The notes below the pieces were generated by a model. That model saw only the letters and a list, made by a program, of their open reading frames with translations. It did no database searches and was not told the DNA's origin. A stretch of 64,000 bases of DNA, from NCBI RefSeq assembly GCF_905475465.1, contig NC_062253.1, positions 9,610,001 to 9,674,000 on the forward strand, given 5' to 3'. Below, one piece after another: positions 35,139 to 49,900 of this stretch. A program made the translations under genes and the position numbers. This stretch comes from Pieris napi. Its lineage: Eukaryota; Arthropoda; Insecta; Lepidoptera; Pieridae. How positions within the stretch are numbered: position 1 is the first letter of the stretch; each line of letters opens with the position of its first letter.

Positions 35139-38100
35139 ATGACTGCAGACGAATACTTAAAACCCACACACAGTCGTTTTCAAAGACAGACATCGACACT
35201 GTTCTGGAAGTCATATTTGCAAAGACAGTAAGTTATACACAGTGACTATTCATACGGATATACGGATGAATAGACGCAGCCTTAGGGCCGATTTACATTA
35301 TCTTAGTGTTTAGGAGAGTGCTTTAGTACAACTTGAAAGGCAAGTTCTTTAGCGTAGCGTTTACTAAAGCAAGTAGCGTTTACATGTTTCAACTAAAGTA
35401 CTATCCTAAAGCACTCTCCTAAACACTAAGATAATGTAAATCGGCCTTTAGGGATCGTTCGTTAATACTTGAACGATCCCTAAAGTCCGTTACGTAATCG
35501 TAACGAACGTTTTCCTTAACGTTTTCCTTTTGTAAAACGTTACGATGCGGGGCGGGGATTTAATTACGCGTTATCTATATATATAAAAATGAAACCCGTT
35601 TTCCGTTGTCACGACATAACATGAAAACGGCTTTCTAATTTTCCGCGCATTTTTTTTCTTATAAGAACCTTCTCCTGACAATTACAAACACAACAAAAAA
35701 AAAATCAGACAAATCGGTCAAGCCGTTTTCATGTTATGTCGTGACAACGGAAAACGGGTTTCATTTTTATATACATATATAGATATAATAATATGCAAGC
35801 CAGAAAAACAAACAAAGAATGTTGTATAACATAAAGCATTAGAATAATAAACACTTTGTTTCTGAAATATTTTTAATTAATTATACCAATTTGAAATCAA
35901 TATTCATAGTTAAGACAGGACAACGTCTGTCGGGTCCGCTAGTTGTTAATATTATTTTTGACTTTCCAGTAGGTACTTTACACCACATAATGGTAACTTT
36001 TAGGTTTATATATACATATATACCTTTGCAGACGTCGTTGGCGACTACTAGTTTTGGAAACCTTGTTTGCAATAGCTCTCTTTTGTATTGCGGTGTTTAT
36101 TGGGAAGCCAGTGTTTATGACACCTCTGCAGGCAGTACCCGAACCTCCACTGACGACTGCCGATATTATTGCGTCATTCGGATCGGATAATATACTTGGA
36201 TATGCACCGAACATACCACCGTATACGCATATTATGACTCGAGCTGCTGAACGTTTGGGAGTTGGTGAGTTCAAGGATTCTTACTAATATTATAAGGAGG
36301 AAATATTGTTTATAAGGAATTAAATCGAAACTATTTAGAATTCTTTTACTATTAGAAATGATTATTGCCTAAAAGTCCATTCGAATGAAGCCGGGTTTTG
36401 GTTTTTTTTAATATCGCTATATAATTATTAAAAGATTTGGTACGCCGTAACCTAATTTAGATATTTGTATATTACTAGCAGACCGGCCAAGCGTTGCTGT
36501 GGTTAAGGGTTTTTTATATCACATAGTAGCAAACTATCCAAGGGAAACGGCAGGAGAACACGTCATGGAGACCACCATGCTTTATTGGTGGTTATGCCAT
36601 TAAATTGTGGCTTATGTGCAACGTAGTACTTTCAACACAGCGCCATCTGTTAGAATTGTGACTATCAAATAATAAACAAATATTTTGCAATAAAATAATA
36701 TTGCGGGTATAAATTGAGATGTAAGCTATCCTATCTTTTAAGTTAGATCAAACTACACACGGTGTGAAAATTTGATTGATATCGGTTCGGTAGTTTAGGA
36801 GTCTATCGCGGACAAACAACGTGACACGTAATTTATATATATTAAGATGTATGAAGGTCAATTATAGGTCAATGTATACCATTAAAATTATTGATTTAGT
36901 TGTCCGCCGTTGAGGTGTGTATTAGCTAATTTTATTACAGTAAGGGATGGTAGGGCGGATCTCTTTACTAACCTAAGAGTACGGAGTTTTTAAACGACAT
37001 TAAAAATCGCAGTGTACAATTCGACGCGCCAAAGAGAATTGCGATTATAGTCGTTACACATCTACCTCATCCTGATTTTTGCCACCGACTGCAAGTTTAG
37101 CCTCATAGGATTTTAATATCCTCTATAAATAAGTAATTAATAGGTACGTTTAATTATACATGGACAATTGTCCATGTATAATTGTCCATTTCGTATGTGT
37201 AATTACAATTAATTAGGTACCGAATACAATTAATTGCGACACAATTCGAATTTCGACGTGGAATTGAAAATAACTTTCCTGTGTATTTTTTATTTCCTAA
37301 TTTATAGTGCCTATGAATGCGGCGACCGAAGATCACCTCAACACCATGTTACACAACATGTCACAAGGCACGCCGATAAGTAGCCCAATAATATGGGTTA
37401 TATGGAAAATGGAGGTAAATTTTTCAAATAAATCAAAAGTATTCCTAAACGGTAGTAATGAGTTTTGGCAGCTACCTTATGCTTAAGATTCGCTTAATAA
37501 ATAGGCACAAACACACACTCTGCTGGCTCGGGGACCCAAAATATATCTTGGTTGTTATAGATATGTTCAGATATATTATGTTAAATTAAACACTTTGTTT
37601 GAAGCTGGGTAAAAACTGATTTTGATCGAGATTTGATTTGATGAGCTTATAACTAACATAAAATAAGGTAGTGGGATTGCGACGCTATTAAAAACTAACT
37701 TGGCTTATCTGAGGGTTCATAAATGTAAGTGACACTTCAATACAAGTACAGTTGACCTTTTTGAACACTATCGGAAACAAGAATGTTGTATTATTTATGA
37801 GTGTGGGAAAAACTACATAATGCGCTCGATTAAGCTTCTAGTGTACGACGATTGCTAACATTTGGTTTACGTTTCTAATTATTAACTGAAGTATACATAT
37901 GTAAATTAACTAATCTTAGGTTTATGTATAACACCCGTAGTGAGAAATTTTGAACACATCCTTTGAACACAGCCAGAAGCGAAACCCAGCAATTGGCGGA
38001 CGCACGGGCTAAAACAGAGGAAAAGAAATTTAAATATTCAAAAGTCGAAAGTCAAAAATCATTTATTTAGGTAACACAATGTACACTTATGAACGTCAAG

Positions 38101-40979
38101 AAAAAGAAATATACATTAAACGCTTCTAATTTTACATTTACTGCCAATTCTCAAATCAAGGGAAGAGAAGAACTGGCAATAAACTCCGCCACTCTTTTTA
38201 ATCGCCAAGTTTAACACAACGTTTGTAAGGAGCTGCAACCATTACACCATGTTCCACATGACATCTTAATAAATAATAATAAAGTAAATTAAAAACAATG
38301 ATTTGTCCTCTATCAGCAGGAGAGAAATAGGAGCACGCACTTACATTCTCGTGGGAACAACACGCAAAGTTTCAATAGTTTTCGAGAACTGAAAATATAT
38401 TACCGCTTTATTTCATCGCCTTAATTAGGTGAAGGTTAAGCTAAAGGAGGCGAATAAAAAGACAAATAATTTTTGGCTATAAATAAAATTACGAAAAGTC
38501 TGTTAAAATTGCAGGTAGATAAAATGTGGAGATTTAGTATTCGAAGCACGGAGCGTGCTCGATTTGTCACCACATCTGAACGTACAGTATCCCATAATCC
38601 CCATTTGAAGAGCGGTTTCCTGGCTGTTCAGTTGGCTGTCAGTGAAGCCATCTTGGAGTATGTCAGTCCAACGGTACCGGAGTATGAGGTAGTTTTAAAC
38701 TTACAAGGTTTTACTTAAATATCAAAAAACAAACATATCAAAAATTATTCTAAAGAACATCCGTATCTGTATAATTATTTTTTGGTGTAGATAAGTAGGA
38801 AAAAATATAAAAAGGAAATGCCGAAACCAGGGATCGAACCAGGGACCTTTAGATCTTCAGTCTAACGCTCTCCCAACTGAGCTATTTCGGCTGTGTGTGA
38901 CTTGTTGAAATTACTGTATAGTTAATACTAAGCGATAAAGTATAAAAGCATTTATTTGTATTTTGATAAAAATATATTCCGTACAATATTAAATGCAATG
39001 ACTTCATATCAGTGCAAAGATAACATTTGATAAAAGCTATTTCACAACTAAACGAAATTATTACAACTATTTAAATTATGCAAAGAACAAGAAATTTAAA
39101 TTTCACTTTCCATATTTTTGTCTATTATTTCTTTTTTTTTTAGTTAAGTCTTGTTTCGATGCCAGTATCTCCTCTAATGCAAGAGGCCAGAGTTCGTAAA
39201 GCTATATCGGGGATAATGCTTTGCTTCACTCTAGCCTTCCTTCCTCCTGTCTTGGAGACGGAGGCACTGGTCGTCAGGGAGTCAGTTAATAGGTTTAAGG
39301 TAATTATTACATTATAACTCAAAGTCAAACTCAAAATTACTTTTTCATATAGGTAATAAAGTACACTTATGAACGTCAACAGAAAAGATATTAAATTGAT
39401 TCTAAATTTACATTTACTGCCAGTTCGCAAGTCAAGGGCGTAGAGCGTAAACTCCGCCACTCTTTTTAATCTCCAAGTTTTGAGTCATACAAATTGTTTG
39501 AACTGGAGCTAATCAATCCCAAGCATTAGGTTAATTTAAATAATCGTCAAATTTATAAAAACCTTTATTGATAAATTTACGGTTAACGAGTATTTTGAAT
39601 TTATTCAATGATAATTCTCTAATATAATTTAAGGTAATATTCTTAATGAAGTAACACATTTGCCTTATAAACACAATTAACTTCAGATATTAGTAATCGA
39701 ACAGAACAACAATGGATACGCTATTCACAATTTATATTTTTAGCGCGCACTTCGTCTACGAAACGTAGATTATTCGGCTATGTACCTCGGCTGGATTGTC
39801 TATGGCTACTTGACGGTTCTACCAGCCTGTATTGCGGCCAGTACAACGCTACTCCTAATATTTCGCTGGATACACTTGTTCTACAGCTTCATAATGCTTT
39901 TAAGTTATGTATCTGTGATGATTATGATGGCCCTTATTATGTCTATGTTTCAATATAAAAGTAAGTGCATATTTACATGAAACTTTGAGAAAATAAGCTA
40001 CTTTTTAAGCGTGAAATGTCAACCGACGAGAGCGTCAAACTTTAATAATCAGAAAGTAGATATGTATGAATTCTTATGTTATATAGTACCTATATGTATA
40101 TTGTATTCATGGTTTGGCCTTCAACTAGTTGGAATATATGTGTGATTTTAAAAATCTACTAAGAAAAAAAACATAGAACATCGTTTTAAAATCGTTTCTC
40201 TATATTAGATGATTAACATATAAATATGTCGATTCGAAGAAACAAAATTTTTTTTTGTGAATTAATATTTTAGCTTGGGTCGCGATTCTATGGACGACGC
40301 TGTTCACGCTGATGCAAACATTTGTGGCCGAGTTGATTATCCATCATCAGATCGATACGAAGAATTCCGTCCTGAATTTCTTCCTACACCTGATCATCCC
40401 ACCTTTGGGACTGGAACACGGCTTCAATGAGTTCGCGTTGTTGCAGACTGGCCGTATGTTTGAGAGAATATTTTCTATCTTAAATAATAATAAAGCTACT
40501 TTAATTCTCTTCTGTTAAAATAAATTTCATCTCAAATAGGTGTAAGTTTAGCTATTATACGCTTAGCCTACGTTAGTTAGGTATTGTTAATTCCGTTTCT
40601 ATATGAAACAGAACTCTAAACTGAACTTTCCATTTGGATCTGTTAACTAGCTTCCTCCAACCACTTCGTGAATTCTATACACAACTTCTCGGGGCACTTA
40701 TCAGGGCGTATAAATCATATTCGCCTGGTTTCATATGATAGTATATTATACTGATATTATACTTTCAAATGAAACCAGTATAAATAGCGAACTATATATA
40801 GAATATTTTTCACAGAGGACGGACGCTTGGAATTCCTTTCCGTGATGTTTACGATACTATCTTGGTTGTTCATGTTCACCCTGTACTTCAGCTTCTTAAT
40901 GTTGCTGCAGAGAACAGTCAAGGAAAATGCTATAGGTGGCGAGGTTTCATGGGAATCGATTCTCTTCAAGAAACTCGAA
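35139..40979 (+). CDS. ABCA exons 1-8: transmembrane half 1
   Basis: Residues 1-440. LFWKSYLQRQRRWRLLVLET leads into TM1 (about 35-53), with the positive-inside QRQRRWR typical of ABCA. Residues 55-215 form the extracellular loop, including NMSQGT with a possible N-glycosylation site (NMS). TM2 follows (about 221-236), then ETEALVVRESVNRFKRALR, the position of the cytosolic coupling helix. TM3 is about 266-293 and TM4 about 298-322. TM5 is about 327-345, and a re-entrant-like segment contains IIPPLGLEHGFNEF. TM6 is about 392-418. The loop is shorter than in human ABCA1-type proteins, as usual for insect ABCA. Divergence in the coupling region (no GLKE-type motif) suggests a fast-evolving paralogue. 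Confidence 0.85.
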
Positions 40980-43900
40980 GTACGTTAATAAAAACTTTGA
41001 ATTAAAAAACACGCGGTATGATCTTAGCTAAATTCCTTTCTTCAAATTGTTTATATTATTATGTAGATAAGGACACTTTATCTATATCTTAATATATATA
41101 TTTCTTGTGTGCGTATGTATGTGACTGAACTCCTCCTAAACGACTGGACCGATTTTGATGAAATTTTTTGTGTGTGTTCAAGGGGATCTGGGAATGGTTT
41201 AGATTCACAAATCAGCCCGCCAGATGTTAAGGGTAGTCCACCCCTAATTTTTATTTTTTTATTTATAGATAAAATTTTATTTTTTATTTTTTTTATGTTA
41301 CAGAATTAAAAAATACATACAACCCTCTACGATCAACCCCTATTTTTTTATTATAAATGATATACATGGCAAAACGACGTTTGCCGGATCGGCTAGTTAT
41401 TATGTAGATAAGGACACTTTATCTAAGTAATTATGCATGGATTCTAATAAATTATCCAATCTGTGATGAAATGATTCAATTTCACTTATTACACTAGACT
41501 GGATTTCATATTGTGTGGTTAGCTCTTTAAAATAGCTTCCCCAAAAATGTATTCTTAAAAAAAAATGCCACGAACATTTAAGCCCGTAAGAATTAATTTT
41601 AGGTTTCAATAAAATACCTTTAGATGGCTTCAAACCATCTTCCTTCCATATTGTCTTTATATTACTAGATATATTATTCATATACGAAAACAAAATCAGC
41701 GCAGCATACGTACAATATAATAATAATAATAATTAAGCCTCATTTATTCCTTGAAAATTTACAAAAAGTTACAAAATATACACACACACTATAGCTATAT
41801 ATATATTGTTGTTATTTATATATATTTATTATATATATATATATATATCTATATATATATCCGTTCTATGTAAATGTTGATCTAGTAAGATATTAAAAGA
41901 AATGTTGATCCACCTTCTTGCAGTGTATAATTGGCTCTTTACAAATATAACTGATATACTTTGATCCGAATTAGAAATGGAAGGCTTGTTTGGGGATCTG
42001 CATCGGTCGCTTTGCAACATACTTGCCATCAAAAAATACATTAACATAATGTTTTTGTAGATCCGTAACGGTCGCAAATATTATACCGACGAGTCAAATG
42101 TGCATCCGTTTTATATGCGAAATCTTACTAACTAACGTTGATCCGAGGGCTTTTGACCTTGACCTTTTAGTCTTTTAACGATGAATATAATGACGACCCA
42201 GTCGTTCAGTTGAAAAAAATTGCAATAGAAAAGTAAAACAGTTACAAGAAAGAAACACACAAGTCAATAGTGGGGAAAGTAAGTGTCCTCATAGAAGGAA
42301 TTCCGGATTTTGGAGGAGGTAAAGTTGAAAAAAGCGTTAATAATACGGCGAGAAAACGTAAGTGGTACCGAAGAAATGCATGTTTCTACTGTCAAGCAAT
42401 TGTAACTATACGTAATTATTCTAAACATCTTTTACGTAACCACGCAGATGAAATCGAAGTTCTTCAGTATAAAGCTATTAATGATACAGACCCTAAAATA
42501 CAAAAGCTAAAACGACAAAAAATGACAGATAAATTGAGAAACAAGGGAATTTTTTTACACAATTCTAATAGCTTTGATCGGGACGCTCATTTAACCTTAT
42601 TACCATCAAAACGAAGCAACCAGGGTACCTCTAGTCCGTCAACTTACGCTACTTGTAAAACATGCTTGGGTACATTTAAAAGATCTTCATTTTTCAGACA
42701 TTTAAGAAATTGTAAAGCTTCTGAACATGTTCTTCCGTCACTTAAAAGAAAAGCATTGTTTAATCACAGCTTAACAATCGTTCCCAATACGGCGAACGCT
42801 TCGATTGAGCTAAAAGAAAAAATACTGTCGCATCTTCGTTCTGATGAAATTTCATTAGTAGTTAAAAATGATCCATTAATCATAGCATACGGTGCTCGTC
42901 TCTTGAAGAAGAAAAAAGAACGACGAAGTCGTAAAGCGATTTTCTCCAAAATGAGAGATTTAGCTACTCTTTTAATTTTATTGCGGAAAAAGACACAACT
43001 ATTGAAAATCTCACTGACGCAATTGATCCTGAAAACAATGAAACATTTGTAAGTGCCATAAAAGAAATGTGTGGCTTTAATGAACAAACAGGCATGGTCA
43101 AACTAACTAAACTAACAAAAATAATGCGAGAAAACATAGATTTTAAAATAGCTTGCCGTGAAGATTTAAAAATGCCAAGCTCCAACCAATATTTATTTCC
43201 AAGACCTGGTACACAAGAACCTTTTGAGGGCGGTAAGTGTTTAGATATGATAAAAAAACAGTGTAATTTGAAACGCCCCGAGATGATTACATCAACCGGA
43301 ATGAGACATCATATTGCTACAATGTCCCAAATTCATTCTAAACAAAACGATCATTATACTGAGCAATTGGCAGGATTTCTAGGGCATAATATATCAGTTC
43401 ATGCACAAAATTATAGATTGCCTATGCAGGTACTCCAAAACGCTGTTGTAGGATCTCAACTCTTAGAATATGAAAATAGATTAATGGAGAAGAAGAGTAA
43501 CATAATAGAAACGATTAGGTCTCAATCATACCAAGAAACTAAAAACTTTGAGGAAGAGACGCCATCTTCAAAAAATTCGGCAATAAAAAGCGACCAATCT
43601 AACATCTTACTTACAAACCCCAAAATATCTATCGAAACACCAGAAACTACAGTCAATAAGAACATGGACGATATAGAAATTGGAGACTATAATGAAGTAA
43701 ACGATAAAAAACAAGACAATCATTACAACCAAGATCCTAAAAAATAAAGACCCCAAAATTAAGCCAAACAGAAGCAACACGAAAAGAAAATGGTCAAGTA
43801 GTACAAGTGAAAGCGATGTTGATGATGATAAACAGATTCAGAAACGAAGTAAAACTAGACGAGCCAAAGAAAATAATATATATCATAAAGATTCTAAAAA

Positions 43901-46900
43901 TAAAAATATCAATATTAAACCAAATAACAGAAAGACAAAAATAAAATGCCCAAGTTTAAGCGATAGTGATAGTGATAATCCAATTCAGAAACGAAAAAAA
44001 CAGTCATAGAAAGTGGTCGGATGAAGAGATACAATTAGTCAAAAAATATTTCCAATCATACATAAATAAAAAGATAAATCCAGGCAAAAACAAATGTATG
44101 GAAGTTTTAAATAAAGAACCTATTCTTCAAAATAGGACTTGGATGCAACTTAACACGTATGTTAACAATATTTATAAAAAAAGTAAATATATTTTAATGA
44201 AGATTCTGTGTGATACGTCAAGTTATATAAGACTATATCGAGTATTGGTAGGACTGTTGCGAAGGCCAGTCTGAGGAAAGGCCAGACCTTTGTCAGTTAA
44301 TCAACGGCCAAGCGGTAGCTAAACAACGCTACGGTGTCCCGGGATGAAGGGCATTATTTGCGGAGTAATAACAGGGCTTCGAGACTCTAGATCTTATATC
44401 TCAGGGTTACTGAGTGCAATATACAATATCACATACTCTGTATGACATAAAGCTGCTGGCATGCATGAAGCTAGCCACGAAGCTTAACATCGGGTAAGCG
44501 ACAAGCGCGTGTCGTCATAAATTTCCTTACCATAAATATATATCATACCTATAAACATAAAAACTGAATAAATAAAGAAAAGTTACTGATTAGGTGGTCT
44601 TGCAATAAATTATAGGAATTAAATCATCCAAATACCTTAGGTAAGTCCAGTAGGAGGACTTGCTGACTTCTGATTGGCCCATTTGAATCGGATCAACAAC
44701 TATCGGAGTGGATTTGTATATTGGATCAACATTTCGGTTGCGTTTCCTAAATTTCAACGGAGTAAATCGTTGATCCGGTCGGAACCACATTTGTATGAAA
44801 AATATTATATTGGATCAACAAAAACCACCCGGATCAACATAGGTTTTCGGATCAACAAAGTGCTCGCGATATAGCACGCATGATCAACAATTGACGGATT
44901 GATATAACTTAATATATATATTTCTTGTGTGCGTGTGTATGTGACTGAACTCCTCCTAAACGACTGGACCAATTTTGATGAAATTTTTTGTGTGTCTTCA
45001 AGGGGATCTGGGAATGGTTTAGATTCACAAATCAGCCCGCCAGATGTTAAGGGTAGTCCACACCTAAATTTTTATTTTTATTTTTTAGACAAAATTTTTA
45101 ATTTCTATTTTTTTATGATACAGCATTAAAAAATACATACAACCCCTAACTTTCACCCCTCTACGATCAACCCCTATTTTTTTATTATAAATGATATACA
45201 TGGCGAAACGACGTTTGCCGGATCAGCTAGTTTATATATATATATATTTATATATACATATTTTCGTACAATATGTTGATACAAAATTGTTTTGTAGGAC
45301 GTAAATAAATTACATCAAATAGAAACACCGACGGGCAGAGAACGAGATAATTTACAGGAAGTAGATGAGTTGGTTGCGAAGGCTATTAGTATGCGAAACG
45401 TGTCCAAGGTAGGATTAGAACAAACAAAACAAGTTCTTTATTTACATTATTATCAATATTTGATGATTCATCATTTCATGGTTAAACCCGCGTACAATGC
45501 CACATACTTTTCTTGGCCGGCGGTTGAAATTGGTACTACCGTCGCCATTTTGAAATGTCAGACTGTCAGTTAGCTCTCAATTTCTTGGTGCATTATTATT
45601 TACAATGGCAAGGTTTTGCTTATTGAACGGTTCTGATTGCTAGGTATCATAAAGTATATATTAATCTTACAGATAACAAAACATCTATTTTCTACTTGTA
45701 TACATTGTTTTTTTTTTTAGACAATTCACATCAATTGACCTAGTTCAATCCTAAGCTGGTGAAGCTTGTGTTATGGGTACTAGTCAACGGATATACATAC
45801 AATATACATATTATACATAGATAAACCTAACACATATAAATACATATTTAAACACCCAAGACCTAAGCACAACACCAAATGCTCATCACATCGATGTTAG
45901 TCTCAGCCGGGGATCGAAACCGGGACCCATGGATTCGCAATAAGGGGTACTAACCACTAGACCAATGAGCCGTCCGTTTTATTAAGACATTTCAATAAAT
46001 TATTAAGTTAGCCTGCATGACTTCAAATTATTCCCTTTATAATGGTAATTTTTATTTACCGGCAATACTAATATCCATGACAGCAACGCTCTTACCGGGC
46101 AAGAAAAGTATGTAGCACTATTATATATTCAGCAACCTTAGGATAACATTTGCAGTAGTTTTGTATACATTACCAAGATTGTCAATTAGCTTGAACGCAT
46201 TGATTTTTGCGCATTTTTCACTTACTATTCGAACGAGGTTTTTGCTTGATGCTATATACGGGGCGTGGCTCATAAATTCAACAATTTTGGTGCTTTTAAT
46301 ACATTAATCATATAATTTAAATTGTTCAAAATATATATTAGTATTTTATAAATTGATGATTAATATTTTTTGACGCGGCCAATTGCCACATTATAATTTT
46401 GTTTTTTCGTCTTTGATAGAATTCATATTCTATCGACGATTTCGACGACAATTTCATAATTGTTTTAGTTTTTGCCAATTTATTTAATTACGCCATCTAT
46501 TGATCACCTCATTTTGTTTAAAGGCAAAGTATTTGTTATAAACCTAACCTCTCTCATATAATAATTATGTCCTTATTCTGCCTGACAGTTGTATAGCATT
46601 TTTCGTTATTCGGTTTGAATCAAGGATATCTCAGGGCTTACTATTAATTATTCTTAAAAAAATATTGGTTGTTTGTAAAGTAGGTTTACGATCGAGATGT
46701 TTACGTGATAACGTCTTAATGGTGATATAAGTTTTTGGGAAGTAAGGAATTAATGAAGATAACAATTTTTTCAAATTTTAAATTACATCTATCGTTTTAT
46801 TCACTCTTTTGATGATAAATTTCGGGTGTAAAATGACAAGTTTACTTATTCGACTATGATATACATTTTTCTTCATACATTCACGGAATGACTGGCAGCG

Positions 46901-49900
46901 CTCGAGATGAGACGGGAGATCGGTCCGTCTCTCTCTCGTTATACCTGCGATCGCGCTCGTGAGGTTTTGGTGTGACACAAGTTTCTGAACATGTCACCCG
47001 ACTAAAACGATTTTAAAGACGTTATCATGTCAAAAACGTGTCAACCACCGAATAATAAATAAGTTTACTTTAAAACCATTAATAATTCTATTAAGTATAG
47101 TTATATTTACCGGCACGTTCGTCGGCAAGACAGAGGTTTATTTATGTAGATAAAAAAATAAATTAAACTAATGTTTCAGTTAATTATGGATAAACCAGTA
47201 GTAAATAACGTAACATTGGATATTTATCGTTGTGAATATACGATGATGTACGCTGAGAGGATACAAGTTAAAATGTTGACTGCCATAGAGGATCTCATGA
47301 CGGGTAAACTTCAGTAGCCTAAAGCGGGCCATAGATGGACCGCATGTTGCAGTCAAGACCGACTGCAATATGCGGTTTGCTCAGGAACTGCTCGAGCGGT
47401 CCGTGTATTGCGAATATGAATTTAGTATGGAAACTGCAAATCGCCGTGCGGCATGGCCCGCTTTGGGTAAAATTTTGAATCGCCGAGATGGTTTTTGACA
47501 TAAGGAGTAAACGATTATGACTGTTCCGATACGATAGTTTGTGAATTTGCATATTGGTTTGCTTACGTTTGGGAAAAAACTAAATACAATATGAAGCGCT
47601 GATTAGCATACACATGATTAATTGCTATTCTATTAAGTAAACTTTAAAGGCCGGCAACTCACTTGCGAGCCCTCTGGCAATGCGAGTGTCTATGGTCGGC
47701 GGTATCACTTAACATCAGGTGAGCCTCCTGCCCGTTAGCCCCCTGTTAAACATATTGGTAGTCCAGCTATAAGTTCTGTTACAAATGAAAATGCATTTTT
47801 TTTAATGAAGTGTGCTTTGTGCAAGGCGATAACTGCAATCATTGATATACAAAAAACCCAAGATGCACAATCAACGTCAAAAAAACGTCCTCAAAAAATG
47901 AGCGCAACATTCTAAATTGTGCGCTCATTTCAAATAGTCTCGCGTCTAATAAGTGGAGTCGATGTTATTTATTTGTGCTTTTTTTTATAAATAAATTTAT
48001 GTACTTTTGAACTTTTTTGTGTGTAGTTTTTGACAAATATATTTACGCTATATAAAGTGTAGGTCAGGAGGTAGCCAATGTAAAAAAAAAAATTTAAAGA
48101 AAAAACTTTTTAACCGGATTAAAGTTATGTATTATTATAAATTTACAACTATTTAACATCCAACACCTTTTGTCTTCAGTCACCGTGACCACGCTCGCTG
48201 TAAAGCACCCGAAAAGTCGGATAAATTTAAAATTATGTTAAATAGTTGTAAATAAAAAAGTCATGTTCGACTCCACTCAACACCTTGTCCTACCGACCAC
48301 GGTCGGTCGTAAAATTTTGTTGCTTTAAGTACGTATACACTGCGTTGTAATAACAACTTTAAGCAATTCGCGTAAGGTTGATTTTGCAATAATATATGCT
48401 TGTAACATATACTGTTATAGACATACTGTTATAGAAAGGGACAGAAATAGTGTTTCGGGACACTTTCGAGTGTTACTTTTATTCGAGACTGTGCATCTTG
48501 GGTTTTTTGTATATCAATGACTGCAACCCTATTTTCTTTACCACTCCATTCCATATTGATGATTATGGTGTTTTTAAAATAATATACGTGTTCCAAATTC
48601 AAAATAATTAAAAAGTTGAAGAAGTTTTTATGTAACAGTATTTATAGCCAGACTTGTTACTATCCGATTTTACGTAAAATCAATATTAAAAAAAAAAAAA
48701 GGGTGCGTGTACTTATGTACGCGCGTAAGAAGTTATACTTCTTTGGCATTATTAAAAATAGTTTTTGATTGCATGCAAATAATTAATTACAATTAAATAA
48801 TCAAAGACTGGAAAAGGAGTCATTAAAGTCAATAAAGTTCAGTTTACATTTGAAAAATTAATTAAATAAATATTTATTATTATTCTCTTACATTAAACAA
48901 ATAAAACACTATTTATCTTTAAAACATTTTTATTTCATTATACTATTTATTTTTAAGTGACTGTCTTCATCAGAATTTTGGTTTGTAATTTTAAATTAAT
49001 CATTACTTGGTTGTGCATCTACGAGGCTTCTCCAAAACTAAAACTACTACTTGCTTTCTGCAACAAATAAGAGAATATTAATTTAAGCTCTGTCCATGCA
49101 AAACTTAAATTTTTTTATAATTCATATTATAAATTTTTTAACACATTTATATTAATATAATTATATAAATGTGTTAATAATATAATTTGTAGCACATGCT
49201 ACAGACCTGGATAGCAACTTTCTTTTATTCTATTTAGAGATAGAGATAATTTAAATATAATACCGGTGTCTTCCTTGTAGGTTTCTTTGGAGTTGTTTGG
49301 GGATTCTTGTTGTTCAGTTCGACATGATTTTCTTTAACCTTTCTTTAATCCTACAAAATAATGAAATTGTTAAGTTATGTTGTCACTGTTGTGCACACCT
49401 TTGTTTGGCTTTTTTAGTATTCAAGTTATGTCAAAACTGATTTATTACCTTGTCATTGTTGGCTTTATTTGCTTTTGGGATATCAATTGTTTCCAAAATG
49501 ATTTTATTTGTAATATCCTGAAATATATAAATAACATCTATTAATTTAAGTATCATGGTGAGTGGTTCGCACTCAGGTATTAAGGTGTATTATACCCACT
49601 GTCCATTATAAGTGGGAATGGGCTCACTTCTGGCTGGACAGAGTTTCGGTACTACAAGTGCAACATGGATGTTTTGAGGTATTACAATATCTCTAACTAC
49701 CTGTAGGGGAATAAAGTACTGTTGTGAGCATATGCCTATGCTTGAAAGGTTGAACCTTGAACATCACCATACATCATATTTATAATTAACATTCCTACCT
49801 CGACACCATCACAATCAAATTCATTGAAATCTACTTCAAACCGTTGCGGTATCATCTCTGCCATATCCATTGTGTCTCGAGAAGGTGATGGTGGCTTTGT

